Under the pieces are notes generated by a model. The model had not been told where the DNA came from, ran no database searches, and was given only the letters and a program-made list of their open reading frames with translations. Both the position numbers and the translations under genes were made by a program. Below, piece by piece: positions 20,737-29,938 of a stretch of DNA of 64,000 bases. The stretch comes from Dryocola sp031988645 (GTDB taxonomy: Bacteria > Pseudomonadota > Gammaproteobacteria > Enterobacterales > Enterobacteriaceae). Position 1 is the stretch's first letter, and every line of letters starts with the position of its first letter. Location of the stretch: NCBI RefSeq assembly GCF_051307045.1, contig NZ_CP150452.1:496001-560000 (forward strand), in the 5' to 3' direction.

Positions 20737-22709
20737 CTTGCAACCTCTAAATATCCTTTCTCAAAATAAGACGTTTTTCGGAATTCATCATAACTTATAC
20801 TATATTCTTGAGCTAGATAAGGTCTTATATCTTTATAATATTTACCATATATCTCTTCATCTGTAGAAAGTAAGATTACTTGTGAAGCGGCATTGGGGAA
20901 GTATTTTTCAATCAAACGATTTCGATGTTGTCCGTCCAATCGACCCATTGGAGTATCAATAATAGTTGGTAACTCTTTACCAGAGCTATCCGCGAGACCC
21001 CATAAAATAGCAATGGCAAATAACTGTCTCTCACCAGCGGAAAGCCTGTCAGGGGTAATAGTATCTCTATTTGTTGTAAATAAAGTAATGGTGTAATCAA
21101 TGGGGTCAATATTTAACTTACTAATTAAACTATCTTTTCTTTTCAATAAGTCAAATTTTGATTTTATATTTCTTTCAAGTTTAGAGATGTTTTCTTTAAC
21201 AAGTTCTTCATTGAATGAATTAACTATATCATTTAAGACATCGATATGGCTAATAATCTGATTCTGCCTTTTTTGCTCAAAATGAACAGAGTTATTTCTT
21301 AAAAGAACGGAATTATACTTATTCTCTAAAGTTTTTATCTTATCGTCCAATTCCACGATTTCTTTATTTAAATTATTAATATCATTTCTGGTCTTATCCA
21401 GATTAGATTCTCTAACCGCGCTATTGGACAATAAATCTTTGACAGCATCAAAACTAGGTATTGTATTTATGTTACTTTCAATAAAAATCAGCTCATCTTT
21501 AAGCTGATGTTTTGTTTGCACTAATTGTTTAGCATTATTTTTTTCACAAGATAATTTTTCATTAAGCCCATCAAAATAAACCGGATCAATATTGATGTAA
21601 CAATCAGTTTTATACTTGTCTTCTTTTTCAATTTCTAGTTTTTCAATCTTTTTCTTAATGCTAGATAGAGATTTTTTTGTGCCAAATTCGCTAGCTAAAA
21701 TATTTAGAATCTCATTTTTTTGTTGTTCAAGTAGCTTATTAGCACTTTTAAATATCTGAGCATTTTTCTCAATATGAAGCTGATTTGAGGTGCTAGCAAG
21801 CAACTCAGGAATTAGAGCCAGAGGTAATGCTGATGAAACTAACTTTTGTAATTCATGAGTTACTTCAAATTGCTTCTGCAAGTTGATCTTTTTATCATGC
21901 TCGTATCTTTCTTTCAGGGAAAGCTTATCTGCGCCACTTGTCAGAAGTTTTTGTCGAACATTTTCCAACAGTTCCGTCTCTTCATGTTCTTGTACATATT
22001 TTTGCTGAAGGGCTTCTTTTAAATTGTTTTTTTCCTGATTAAGTATCGTTAATTCTTTTTTTAACATTTCAATTTCTTCAAAATCAATTTTTTTAAGTTG
22101 ATTTTCCTGTTTTTTTCTTTTTAGCACTTTCAAATCTGATGATAATTTCGAAAGCATTTCTAAGCCAAGAAGTGCTTCTATGCCTGTTTTAAGTAATTCT
22201 GCCGACCTTTTAGGATCTGCTAAATTTTCAATTTTTTCGCCATCAAAGAAAAAAAGCTCAGAAATGGACTGGGGAATAAATTCGTTAACAAAATCATCCC
22301 AATGATCGCTTAGGAGCTGATCATTTTTTCCATTGAATGATACAGTAATACGTTCTTTACATTCTTTAGAGGATTCCTTTATCCACGATCTTTTAATTTC
22401 GTATACTTGAGGATTATTGGAACTATCCCCATGACGAAACCTTAATGATATATAGGCAGCCCTATCTTGGGAAAAAGAGTTAATGTTTTTTTCTAAATAG
22501 GTGTGATAGGCTAAACGCCCTCTATTAGAGCATTTCGCAAATTTTCCATATAAGGCTAATTGTAATGCATCTAAAAACGTTGTTTTACCGGCACCATTAA
22601 GCGCACCTATTAATATAATCGGCTTTTCGTAGCTTGGGCTATCAAGACATATTTGATGATGGCCTTGATAAATGCCAAAATTATATAAATTGACCTCTTC
22701 AAAAATCAT
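20733..22709 (-). CDS. dndD: DNA phosphorothioation ATPase DndD (SMC/Rad50-like)
   Basis: A 658-aa SMC-like ATPase. Walker A is GALNGAGKTTFLDALQLAL (about residues 34-52). A long coiled-coil centre spans about 200-520. The ABC signature is LSAGERQLFA, and Walker B is LPTIIDTPMGRLD. No zinc-hook CxxC is seen in the coil. DndD supplies ATPase and possibly nicking function to the DndCDE complex. It starts 2 bp after dndC and overlaps dndE by 4 bp, so the three are one operon. Intact; AT-rich codon use, unlike the flanking core genes. Confidence 0.93.
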   Translation of the reverse strand: MIFEEVNLYNFGIYQGHHQICLDSPSYEKPIILIGALNGAGKTTFLDALQLALYGKFAKCSNRGRLAYHTYLEKNINSFSQDRAAYISLRFRHGDSSNNPQVYEIKRSWIKESSKECKERITVSFNGKNDQLLSDHWDDFVNEFIPQSISELFFFDGEKIENLADPKRSAELLKTGIEALLGLEMLSKLSSDLKVLKRKKQENQLKKIDFEEIEMLKKELTILNQEKNNLKEALQQKYVQEHEETELLENVRQKLLTSGADKLSLKERYEHDKKINLQKQFEVTHELQKLVSSALPLALIPELLASTSNQLHIEKNAQIFKSANKLLEQQKNEILNILASEFGTKKSLSSIKKKIEKLEIEKEDKYKTDCYINIDPVYFDGLNEKLSCEKNNAKQLVQTKHQLKDELIFIESNINTIPSFDAVKDLLSNSAVRESNLDKTRNDINNLNKEIVELDDKIKTLENKYNSVLLRNNSVHFEQKRQNQIISHIDVLNDIVNSFNEELVKENISKLERNIKSKFDLLKRKDSLISKLNIDPIDYTITLFTTNRDTITPDRLSAGERQLFAIAILWGLADSSGKELPTIIDTPMGRLDGQHRNRLIEKYFPNAASQVILLSTDEEIYGKYYKDIRPYLAQEYSISYDEFRKTSYFEKGYLEVAR

Positions 22710-22711
22710 AA

Positions 22712-24368
22712 TTAAATCTCTTGTATATCGATCTGCTCAAGTTGTAAATGTTTATAGTTGGTAATTGATTCTTCTATTTTTTCGATTTCCCATACTAATT
22801 TTCTTTTCTCTTCATCATCCACACTTGGATCTTGCATCTTATATTTATTTTCGTTAAAGCGTTTCTCTAGTGCAAAGTGACGAGCTTCAGATATATTATT
22901 GAATGCGGTTTTATCTAAAGCATTTTCAAGTTGCTCAAAAAGCTTTGAACGGCGAATCATATTTTTATGCTTATCTGCTATTGTAAGTAAATCCCTTACT
23001 TGCTCATATTTTAGGCCGTCGAGATCATCGTACTCAGCACATTTTTCCTTCAGTTTTTGCATGATATCATGGTTTAAAATTGGATGCTTTTTCTGTTTAG
23101 CTCCCGGATAGGGTTTATTCATGACAGATTGGTATATAACAGGAACACTATCTTCAACCTCATTTTTACTATTAACCCATAGTTCTCTTATAGCTTCTAG
23201 ATCTTCTATTGTCAGAAGTTCAAGATCTCTAACTTCTTCGGGACCAAGTTGTTGTACTTGTACTTGAGCCTCAAGCACTTTACGTAACATATGTTCACGG
23301 AAGTGCTGACGATAAGGCCCTCTAACCAGATCTGCTCCATATTCATTAATATGAACGGTCAAGCTACCATTCATACGGCGAAAATCACGTCGATCTTTAT
23401 CTGCCTGTATTTTTAGCGATTTTTTTTCTTTATTGGAATCATTAATATCAATTTCGTTTCTTAGAGCCAGAAGAGGATACATCCACTCTTTTTCACTATC
23501 GTTTTGTATCATTGCGGACATGGATTTGTCTTCACCAACCATGGTGCAAACATAACAGCCAAAGCGACTATCACCGCAGCTAGGTGTTGATTTATCTACG
23601 ACCAGAGGACACTCACCGTCTGCTGTGGCGCCTTGATACATTGTTAACAGCTCTTGATTTTTGAAACCCCATGGATTTTTAACCTGCATAAGATATTGCC
23701 AGACATCGTCGTTACTCCAATCAGAAATTGGTGTATAGACCCATACTCGATCAAGCTCTTTGTTTACAGACAGGGCCTGCGGCACGACGAGTGTTATCTG
23801 CCCTGTTTTCGTAAACTTCCATCGTTGTCGCGCGCGCATTGCTCTCAGCTTTACGCGTACCTAAGACCAAAATGGCTTCGCCATTTTTTTGCACAACACC
23901 TTTAATAAAGTTATTTGAAGGGCTTATCTTCAAACGATCGGTACACCATCTAAATTTATATCGAGGTGCCGGGTAACCTCGGCCGATCAAGTTCACCCAA
24001 AAACGATCATTAACAGCCGGTGTGAGACGATGTGGAGTTAAGGGGATATCTTGTTCGTTTACTGCAGCTTCCATCTGTTTGAGAGAACGAGTAACCCATA
24101 GTGCAACAATAGGGTTTTCGACAAGCGTATCTGTACTGATCACATGCACTTTTTTGTGAGCTTTTTTTTCTGCTGCTAGTTCTGAAAGTGCTTGCCATAC
24201 AAGCTGGAGAATCGCAGTCGAGTCTTTGCCACCGCTGTAGCCAATCACCCACGGAATATCATCGCTAAGATAGAGATCTTTAGTTTGTTCAACGATCTTC
24301 TCGATAGTCTCTCTGAACCCATCTTTGTCAAAGGCTGAACTTGCTGGTTGATGATTTTGAACTGTCAT
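22712..24368 (-). CDS. dndC: DNA phosphorothioation protein DndC (PAPS reductase-like), frameshifted at a GGCC tract
   Basis: DndC is a PP-loop, Fe-S protein that activates the DNA backbone and passes sulfur from DndA. The PP-loop SGGKDS is at residues 45-50. Cysteines that may hold the cluster are in ECPLVVDKSTPSCGD and FGCYVC. The frame breaks after ADNTRRAAG and resumes LSVNKELDRVWVYTPISDW. The cause is one extra G (plus strand) in GGGCC at 23773-23777. Corrected product is 551 aa, within the family range. A ribosome site (AAAGGTAG) precedes the start. First gene of the dndCDE operon. Confidence 0.93.
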
Positions 24369-24789
24369 TTTCTACCTTTGTTTAAACTTAGATTTCGAAA
24401 GCGCTTGGCTCAATGCTGGAACGGCATCTGAGTTCGGTGTATCACTTGGAAAGCGGTTGGAGGCAACGTCTAACTGTACAATTGATGGCGACTTTTGTCT
24501 CTTGGCTGAAGGGGCCTGTTTTGTTGCGGATTGAAAACGTACGGTCGCACATAACATAGAGTCCACTTACCCTCAAACCTTGTATGGACACATTGATCGC
24601 TCGACGTTTCACTCATGATAGGTATCTTAAGGTTCTGGCAGATGGCGTCAATAGCTGAGCAGGTAAAAAACACTAGATGTCTATACAGGTTTTTTGCTCT
24701 TGTTTTTGCCATGAGTCGCCTTGATGTAGCGATAGGGCTATGTCAGCATATAGTTACTGAAGCCACTAATTCACAGCGGGTCATATTGA
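24369..24789. other. divergent control region between dndC and dndA; possible short reading frames
   Basis: 421 bp between two divergent dnd operons, with GC content higher than the flanking dnd genes. On the minus strand a 64-codon frame (24372-24566, starting GTG) stops just before the dndC ribosome site, and an 80-codon frame (24470-24712) overlaps it in another phase. Neither resembles a family I know. A GGGGCC tract lies within this stretch, but removing a base from it does not give a longer frame. Promoters for both operons must lie here. I cannot pick them out with confidence. Confidence 0.4.
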
Positions 24790-25914
24790 ATGACAGTCTA
24801 TTTGGATTGCAATGCTACCACTCCTATGTCACCAGCCGTAGCTGACCTTGTAACTCATTATCTCCGTGAAGAGTTTGGGAACGCAGGGAGTCGCACGCAT
24901 GAGTTTGGATTGGTCGCAAAACAGGCTATAGAAAAAGCCAGGGCACAAATTGCTTCGTTAGCTGCGGCAGATAAAAGCGAAGTTTTTTTCACTAGCGGAG
25001 CCACAGAGAGTAATAACATAGCAATTCTTGGTCTAAGAGCAGAAGCCAATAAACTGGCTAAAAAGCACATAATAACTACAAGTATTGAGCATAAAGCTGT
25101 ATTGGAACCGTTTCAATATCTAGAAAAAAATGGTTTTGAAGTGACATATTTGAAAGTTGATGAAACTGGGATTGTTAATCCACAAGATGTTAAAAATGCA
25201 CTTAGAGATGATACAATTCTAGTTTCAATTATGCATATAAATAATGAAACAGGTTCAATTCAGCCCATTGAGGATATTTGCTCTGTTCTTGAAGAGCATA
25301 ATACTTATTTTCATATTGATGCGGCTCAGGGATTCGGAAAATATCCAGAGGCATTAACGAATTCTCGTATTGATATGCTAAGTGTCAGCGGACATAAACT
25401 ATATGCGCCAAAAGGTATAGGTGCATTGATAGTTAGAAGAAGAGGGTTTGCTAGAGTGCCTCTTGAGCCCTTAATGTTTGGTGGAGGACAAGAAAAAGGG
25501 TTACGCCCTGGAACTCTACCTGTAGCACTTATTGCAGGACTTGGGCTGGCTTGTGCAGAAGCAGAAAAGCATCATTTAGAATGGCAAAGGAAATGTGAAG
25601 AAATTAAGAAATCTCTTCTTGAGTTGTTTCTTTCTTTTGGGGCGAGTGTGAATGGCGAAAATACTGCAAGCCATGTTTTAAACGTCTCAATCCCTACAAT
25701 TAATTCTGAAGCTGCAATGGTAGCTCTAAAAGGAGTTATTGCCATTTCTAATGGTTCAGCATGCACATCTCAAAATTATAATGCAAGTCATGTGCTTGAA
25801 GCTATGGGATACAATGAAGAACGGATTGAGGGCGCAATAAGAATTTCATGGTGTTATATGAATCAAGATATTCCTTTACAAGCTATTGCTGAGAAAATAC
25901 AGAGATTATTGTGA
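24790..25914 (+). CDS. dndA: cysteine desulfurase DndA (IscS/NifS-like)
   Basis: A 374-aa PLP enzyme that takes sulfur from cysteine and loads DndC. The family N-terminus is VYLDCNATTPMSPAV. SGATESNN binds cofactor phosphate, and the Schiff-base lysine is in SVSGHKLYAPKG. The persulfide cysteine is in SNGSACTSQ near residue 322. It is divergent from dndC and overlaps the next gene by 4 bases (GTGA). The association with dndCDE, rather than an isc or suf set, marks it as DndA. Intact. Confidence 0.93.
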   Translation: MTVYLDCNATTPMSPAVADLVTHYLREEFGNAGSRTHEFGLVAKQAIEKARAQIASLAAADKSEVFFTSGATESNNIAILGLRAEANKLAKKHIITTSIEHKAVLEPFQYLEKNGFEVTYLKVDETGIVNPQDVKNALRDDTILVSIMHINNETGSIQPIEDICSVLEEHNTYFHIDAAQGFGKYPEALTNSRIDMLSVSGHKLYAPKGIGALIVRRRGFARVPLEPLMFGGGQEKGLRPGTLPVALIAGLGLACAEAEKHHLEWQRKCEEIKKSLLELFLSFGASVNGENTASHVLNVSIPTINSEAAMVALKGVIAISNGSACTSQNYNASHVLEAMGYNEERIEGAIRISWCYMNQDIPLQAIAEKIQRLL

Positions 25915-26711
25915 TATCAAGAACTATAGTAGATGCTGCTATCAGAGCTCTGCAATTATTAGGGCGTTCTGCTATTGTATTCGAAATTTACGAAATTATT
26001 GTTCAGTATGGGTTTTATGAATTTGGTGCTAAAGATCCTAAATCGGTTCTACGGGTTACATTAGAACGCCATTGCAAAAATAAAGCCATAAGCTATATGT
26101 ACCAGATTAAATATTTTAGAAAACTTATAGATGGTAGGTACGAATTAATTGGTTCTAACACAGAAACATCGAATGTAGAGGAAGAGATTAAAGCAGAAGA
26201 TGTAGAAAGATCTATTCAAGAGATTCATGAGCTTGCAGCCAAGCAGCGTCATAAAGTTAAAAAGGAAATTATCGCGAGTTTACGTGCTCTTACGCCCGAT
26301 AAATTTGAGGATTTTTGTCGTATTTTTTTGGCAAAATATGGTTTTCTGGAGATGAAACTTACAAGAAAAGGACGTGATGGTGGCATCGACGTTACTGGCC
26401 GTTTGAAGATTGGCTCTGCGAGCATGAGAGTTGTAGTCCAGTGCAAAAAATATGCTGCTGAAAATAAAATAGGTAGAAATTCCATTTCAGCGTTTCGAGG
26501 AGATATCACAGGAGATTTTGAACAAAAAATATATATGACAACTAGTTCATACACCAAAGAAGCAGAGGATGTTTCATTTAAACCAGCATGTATACCTATT
26601 GTTCTTATTGATGGAGAATAGCTTGCTGATTTTATGATTGATAAGAGAATTGGTGTACAGAGAGAACTTGTTGAAATTTATGATTTTGAGCAGGATCTGT
26701 TGTGGGAATGA
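25911..26711 (+). CDS. HARE-HTH plus Mrr-type restriction endonuclease with an in-frame amber codon
   Basis: The GTG start overlaps the dndA stop (translational coupling). Residues 5-80 look like a HARE-HTH winged-helix DNA-binding domain (VDAAIRALQLLGRSAIVFEI...). Residues 125-235 form an Mrr_cat nuclease core with GRDGGIDVTG (D160) and VVVQCKKY (Q177, K179). At codon 237 (26619-26621) a TAG interrupts the conserved end motif LIDGE-x-LADFMIDKRIGV. The same frame then reads 29 more sensible codons to a TGA at 26709-26711. This is a base substitution, not a GGCC indel. It may be a true nonsense mutation, trimming about 30 residues without touching the catalytic core. Plausible role: restriction partner of the Dnd system. 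Confidence 0.75.
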
Positions 26712-26754
26712 TCCTACTCAAAAGTTAGAGGATAATTATTTCAAATTAAATGAT

Positions 26755-27645
26755 TCAATCTTTTAGGCATACTTTCCTAGCTATAAGTTCTATTGTTTTT
26801 AATAAACAATGATATAAGTATGCAATACTTGCAACGTTATTTTCTTCATGAGCTTTTAACGCGCGGTTACCGGCCCATTTCATCGCTGAATCATGATTTT
26901 TAATAAGCGTTAAAAATGTCTTCGCTAATTCATAACCCTTTTCTCCATAATAATTAGAGTATTTATAATTCCATTCGTTTCTAATTGTGCTTGGCAATTT
27001 CCATGCGGATTTATGATGACCACATATATTTCTTAAAAGCATCTTGTAATGATTTAAAATTTCAGGTACAACTAATTCTCCAATTATATTATTCAGATTT
27101 TTCCACACTTCATAATGTGGTTTCGGTTCACATCTCCTTAAGGTTAGTTTTACTTTGTTCTCATAATCCGCTTCGTTAACGCGTATTCTAAAGCTATTAT
27201 TGTCATCGTTTTTAATATCGTTAGAGATGGTTTCTTTCGCCGAATTTAGTAGCGAAGAATATTCATTTTTATCAAAGTTAATGATGTAATTGCAAAAGAG
27301 TTTAGATATTTCATTAGCCATAAAAAAACAAGCATAATAAACAGAAATTAGTACCCAAGCAGGCTGGGCATTGGATTTTAAAAGAAAATTAACGTTTTTT
27401 ATTTGTTCATCAATTCTGTTTTTTCCAAAATGAAAATCTGCAAATAATGCTTGTTTATAATCATCGCAATTCATTTCAATTGTTATTGTTTTATCTAATA
27501 ATAAATGAACTTCACATAATCCGATGTCCTCGACTAAACTACTTTTTATTGTATCTTTGAAATAATACTTTTCTCCTATATCCGGAGATAAGCTGAGAGA
27601 ATTTATCCTTTTTAAGGTATGGCGTGCTAATTCTTCATGGATCAT
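26755..27645 (-). CDS. unknown protein co-transcribed with dndB; HEPN-like segment
   Basis: A 296-aa protein I do not recognise. The central segment WVLISVYYACFFMANEISKLF resembles the core helix of HEPN-type helical domains, and a polar RNEWNYKYSNYYGEKGYE stretch follows later; no classic RX4-6H is obvious. Mostly helical, AT-rich. Its start overlaps the dndB stop by 4 bases, so it is translated with dndB. By position it may be a regulator, an RNase-type effector or an accessory of the Dnd system; none of these is shown. Confidence 0.55.
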   Translation of the reverse strand: MIHEELARHTLKRINSLSLSPDIGEKYYFKDTIKSSLVEDIGLCEVHLLLDKTITIEMNCDDYKQALFADFHFGKNRIDEQIKNVNFLLKSNAQPAWVLISVYYACFFMANEISKLFCNYIINFDKNEYSSLLNSAKETISNDIKNDDNNSFRIRVNEADYENKVKLTLRRCEPKPHYEVWKNLNNIIGELVVPEILNHYKMLLRNICGHHKSAWKLPSTIRNEWNYKYSNYYGEKGYELAKTFLTLIKNHDSAMKWAGNRALKAHEENNVASIAYLYHCLLKTIELIARKVCLKD

Positions 27646-28634
27646 AGAAGTAAATCCCCCGGAACACCCAGAGTTTTACTATGGATATCCAATAGCTTAG
27701 ACATTTCTGATGCAAGGTTAGTAATTGCTTGTTGATTAGTCCCATTGTTATTATCAAGATCTAACTTAGATAAGCCATCCAGTACATTATAAAATGAGTC
27801 AGTTGAATAGCTTTTATTAAAAGTTAGAGCCATATTACATGCTTTTTCAAAAACTTTAAAAATAGCTTGAAAAAAAGCCGCGTTAGCAATTTTATTTTCA
27901 CCGCCATCAATATTTTCTAATACTTTCTCAACTGCCGTTAAGTAATTTAATAATAGAATCTTTTTCTGCTCATAGTTAAAATTACTCAGTACATCGCCTT
28001 CTAACAATGGATCTAATGCAGCTTTGAATGGTACATGCGATAATTTTCCTGACACTGAAACAGTTGTCGATATTTTGCCATATAATGGCGAGGAGAGGTC
28101 CTCCCCTAGCTCTTTTAATAATTTGTTTCTAATAGCATCTTTTGATTCAGGCTCTGACAGGAATTTTAATAATTCAATTCTTAAAGTTTTTGGTACTCCT
28201 TTTTGATTTGAATTGACGTCTAAAAAATATTGAACTTCTTGCTGTATGTCGAGTTCCGTAAATATACATACAGGAAGTGAAACATCTTGCTCAGCAAGGC
28301 TTGCACCATAGAGCCTATGCTGACCATCTATAACAAAAAGATTTCCATTTGTAACATTTATTTCAAGTTCATGTGATTTGTTATCATATTTAATAGCGCA
28401 ACCGTTTTGTGCACTAAGTATTATGGATCCGGGAATAATGTTTCCATCGTTTAAATAACCAGCAATGTCTTTTGCTCGCTTTAAATTTAATAACCTCTGA
28501 TATCCTGATTCTGGATCTTCATGTGCTCTTGAAACTGAACTGATTTTGAAGAGTTTTTTTGCTTTTAAAACGGTCACAAAACATTTGGTATCACCTACAC
28601 CAATATCAAAAGCCAACGTTTTTATTATGCTCAT
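27642..28634 (-). CDS. dndB: DndB-like regulator (DGQHR-domain protein)
   Basis: DGQHR-domain protein of the DndB family, 330 aa from the chosen start MSIIKTLAFDIG; an upstream ATG at 28655 would add 7 residues. The DGQHR signature lies in NLFVIDGQHRLYGAS, about residues 103-107. Typical following motif: YFLDVNSNQKGVPKTLR. DndB in other strains represses the dnd operon and tunes modification. Unlike the usual dndBCDE order, it stands apart, upstream and on the same strand, with dndA and the nuclease gene between. No gene is seen in 28656-28885, which should hold its promoter. Confidence 0.82.
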   Translation of the reverse strand: MSIIKTLAFDIGVGDTKCFVTVLKAKKLFKISSVSRAHEDPESGYQRLLNLKRAKDIAGYLNDGNIIPGSIILSAQNGCAIKYDNKSHELEINVTNGNLFVIDGQHRLYGASLAEQDVSLPVCIFTELDIQQEVQYFLDVNSNQKGVPKTLRIELLKFLSEPESKDAIRNKLLKELGEDLSSPLYGKISTTVSVSGKLSHVPFKAALDPLLEGDVLSNFNYEQKKILLLNYLTAVEKVLENIDGGENKIANAAFFQAIFKVFEKACNMALTFNKSYSTDSFYNVLDGLSKLDLDNNNGTNQQAITNLASEMSKLLDIHSKTLGVPGDLLL

Positions 28635-28885
28635 GTTATAACTCACTATTATCATTAAAGAAAAAAATAATGGAAAAAATGCTCATTTTCCTTCGGGCTA
28701 GTTTTGTGGGAAAATTGGTTCCATATATTTTCCGTAGGGGTATTTAAATACCTTTATGAGCGTTTTATATGTCATTTGGGTCTACTCCCTAATTTATTTT
28801 TCTGTTACTAGCTTGAAGCCGTAAAGTTTATTTTAAAACATTGCAAATAATTATTTTTACAGTAGCATAAGTCTCTTTTTTTTCT

Positions 28886-29135
28886 TTATTGCTTACTATA
28901 CCAACCCGCCACAACCTCAGCCAAATCATCTTCAACCGTATAAAAGTAACAGGCCGGGATCTTAAGCACTTCCGCCAGCTTGCAGGGCCAATGCAAAATC
29001 TGGCGTGTGAATGCCGCGCTCATACTGGTTCATCCGTGCGCTGGCCGTTGCTTCATCAATGCCCGCAAGAATACCTAATTTCTGTTGTGACAAACCCGCT
29101 CTGAGACGCGCTTCTTTTAAACGGTGCGGCAGCAT
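28886..29135 (-). CDS. small XRE/HTH transcriptional regulator, frameshifted at a GGCC tract
   Basis: Starts at 29135 with MLPHRLKEARLRAGLSQQKL, followed by LGILAGIDEATASARMNQYE and RGIHTPDFALA: a Cro/C1-type HTH. The frame then breaks, and the next frame continues KLAEVLKIPACYFYTVEDD and ends AGWYSKQ. One extra G (plus strand) in GGGCC at 28985-28989 explains it. Corrected length is 82 aa. Divergent from the Ner-like gene, with a palindromic operator between. This is the GC-rich edge of the dnd island. Confidence 0.8.
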
Positions 29136-29193
29136 GATGATCCTGTAAGTCTGGAAACAGAATCACGATTCTGGTATCTGATAGTTGAAAATG

Positions 29194-29212
29194 TACTAAG
29201 TATTACTTAGTA
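29194..29212. promoter_or_regulatory. 19-bp palindromic operator between the divergent HTH genes
   Basis: TACTAAGTA-T-TACTTAGTA is a perfect 9-bp inverted repeat around one base, in the 126-bp gap between two divergent small HTH regulators. The layout is that of a Cro/C1-like switch, so it is probably bound by one or both. Confidence 0.65.
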
Positions 29213-29261
29213 TTTGTGGTGCAAATTTGAACTGTTGATTTAACGCAAAGGAGTGAACGAG

Positions 29262-29522
29262 ATGAACAGAACTGATATGCATCCGGCTGATATCATTGCG
29301 CAATTGAAAAAACGTAATTCGTCACTAGCAGCTTTGTCTCGTGAGTCTGGGCTGAGTTCGTCTACGCTGGCTAACGCACTCTCTCGCCCCTGGCCAAAGG
29401 GTGAATTTCTTATCGCAAATGCATTGGGTATGGAACCCTCAGAAATATGGCCCAGCAGATATTTCGACCAGGAAGGTAATCTGCTCGACAGAAAGAAATT
29501 AATTCGTTGCATGAATAGATGA
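29262..29522 (+). CDS. Ner/Nlp-like winged HTH regulator
   Basis: An 86-aa protein starting after an AAAGGAG ribosome site 8 bp upstream. ADIIAQLKKRNSSLAALSRE, SGLSSSTLANALSRPWPKGE and the closing WPSRYFD are hallmarks of the phage Mu Ner / SfsB (Nlp) family, sequence-specific DNA-binding repressors. Adjacent to the divergent XRE gene. Confidence 0.85.
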   Translation: MNRTDMHPADIIAQLKKRNSSLAALSRESGLSSSTLANALSRPWPKGEFLIANALGMEPSEIWPSRYFDQEGNLLDRKKLIRCMNR

Positions 29523-29534
29523 ACCGTCCTTTAA

Positions 29535-29566
29535 GGCATCACGCTGAAAAAGTGATGCCTCTTTTA
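29535..29566 (+). terminator. terminator after the Ner-like gene
   Basis: GGCATCAC (29535-29542), loop, GTGATGCC (29552-29559), then TCTTTTAC. Perfect 8-bp stem. The rest of 29567-29806 is AT-rich and should hold the effector promoter; no gene seen. Confidence 0.8.
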
Positions 29567-29806
29567 CTACAAATTCAAACTTCCCCTTCGATCTTCTTCT
29601 CATTTGTCAGTCTCACCGCATTGGCTCCATTAGTATCTGTATAACCGTTCAAACCCCACCATTACCCCAACCCGTTACATATTCAACTAATTGATTAATA
29701 AATAAAAATACTGTTATAACTATTTCTGTGGCGGCGTTTGCTTCCTCAATTGACATTCACCCACAACCTGGACGCTTTTCTTATCCTAACCACTAAAAGG
29801 ACTTTT

Positions 29807-29935
29807 ATGGGCAGGCAATACCACAACGATTTCATCCCTGGGGGACTGGCAGCGCAGGCTAACGGCGATGTGATTACCAGTACCCGCATGAATGTACCGA
29901 TAGCTGAAGATTTCCCTGCCAGCCGGGAGGGATAA
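29807..29935 (+). CDS. short ORF leading the PAAR effector gene
   Basis: A 42-codon frame (MGRQYHNDFIPGGLAAQANG...) with an AAAGGA ribosome site 6 bp upstream. It ends 3 bp before the effector start. No family recognised. It could be a leader peptide, a small chaperone or the remnant of a longer N-terminal module. Confidence 0.4.
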   Translation: MGRQYHNDFIPGGLAAQANGDVITSTRMNVPIAEDFPASREG

Positions 29936-29938
29936 CGG

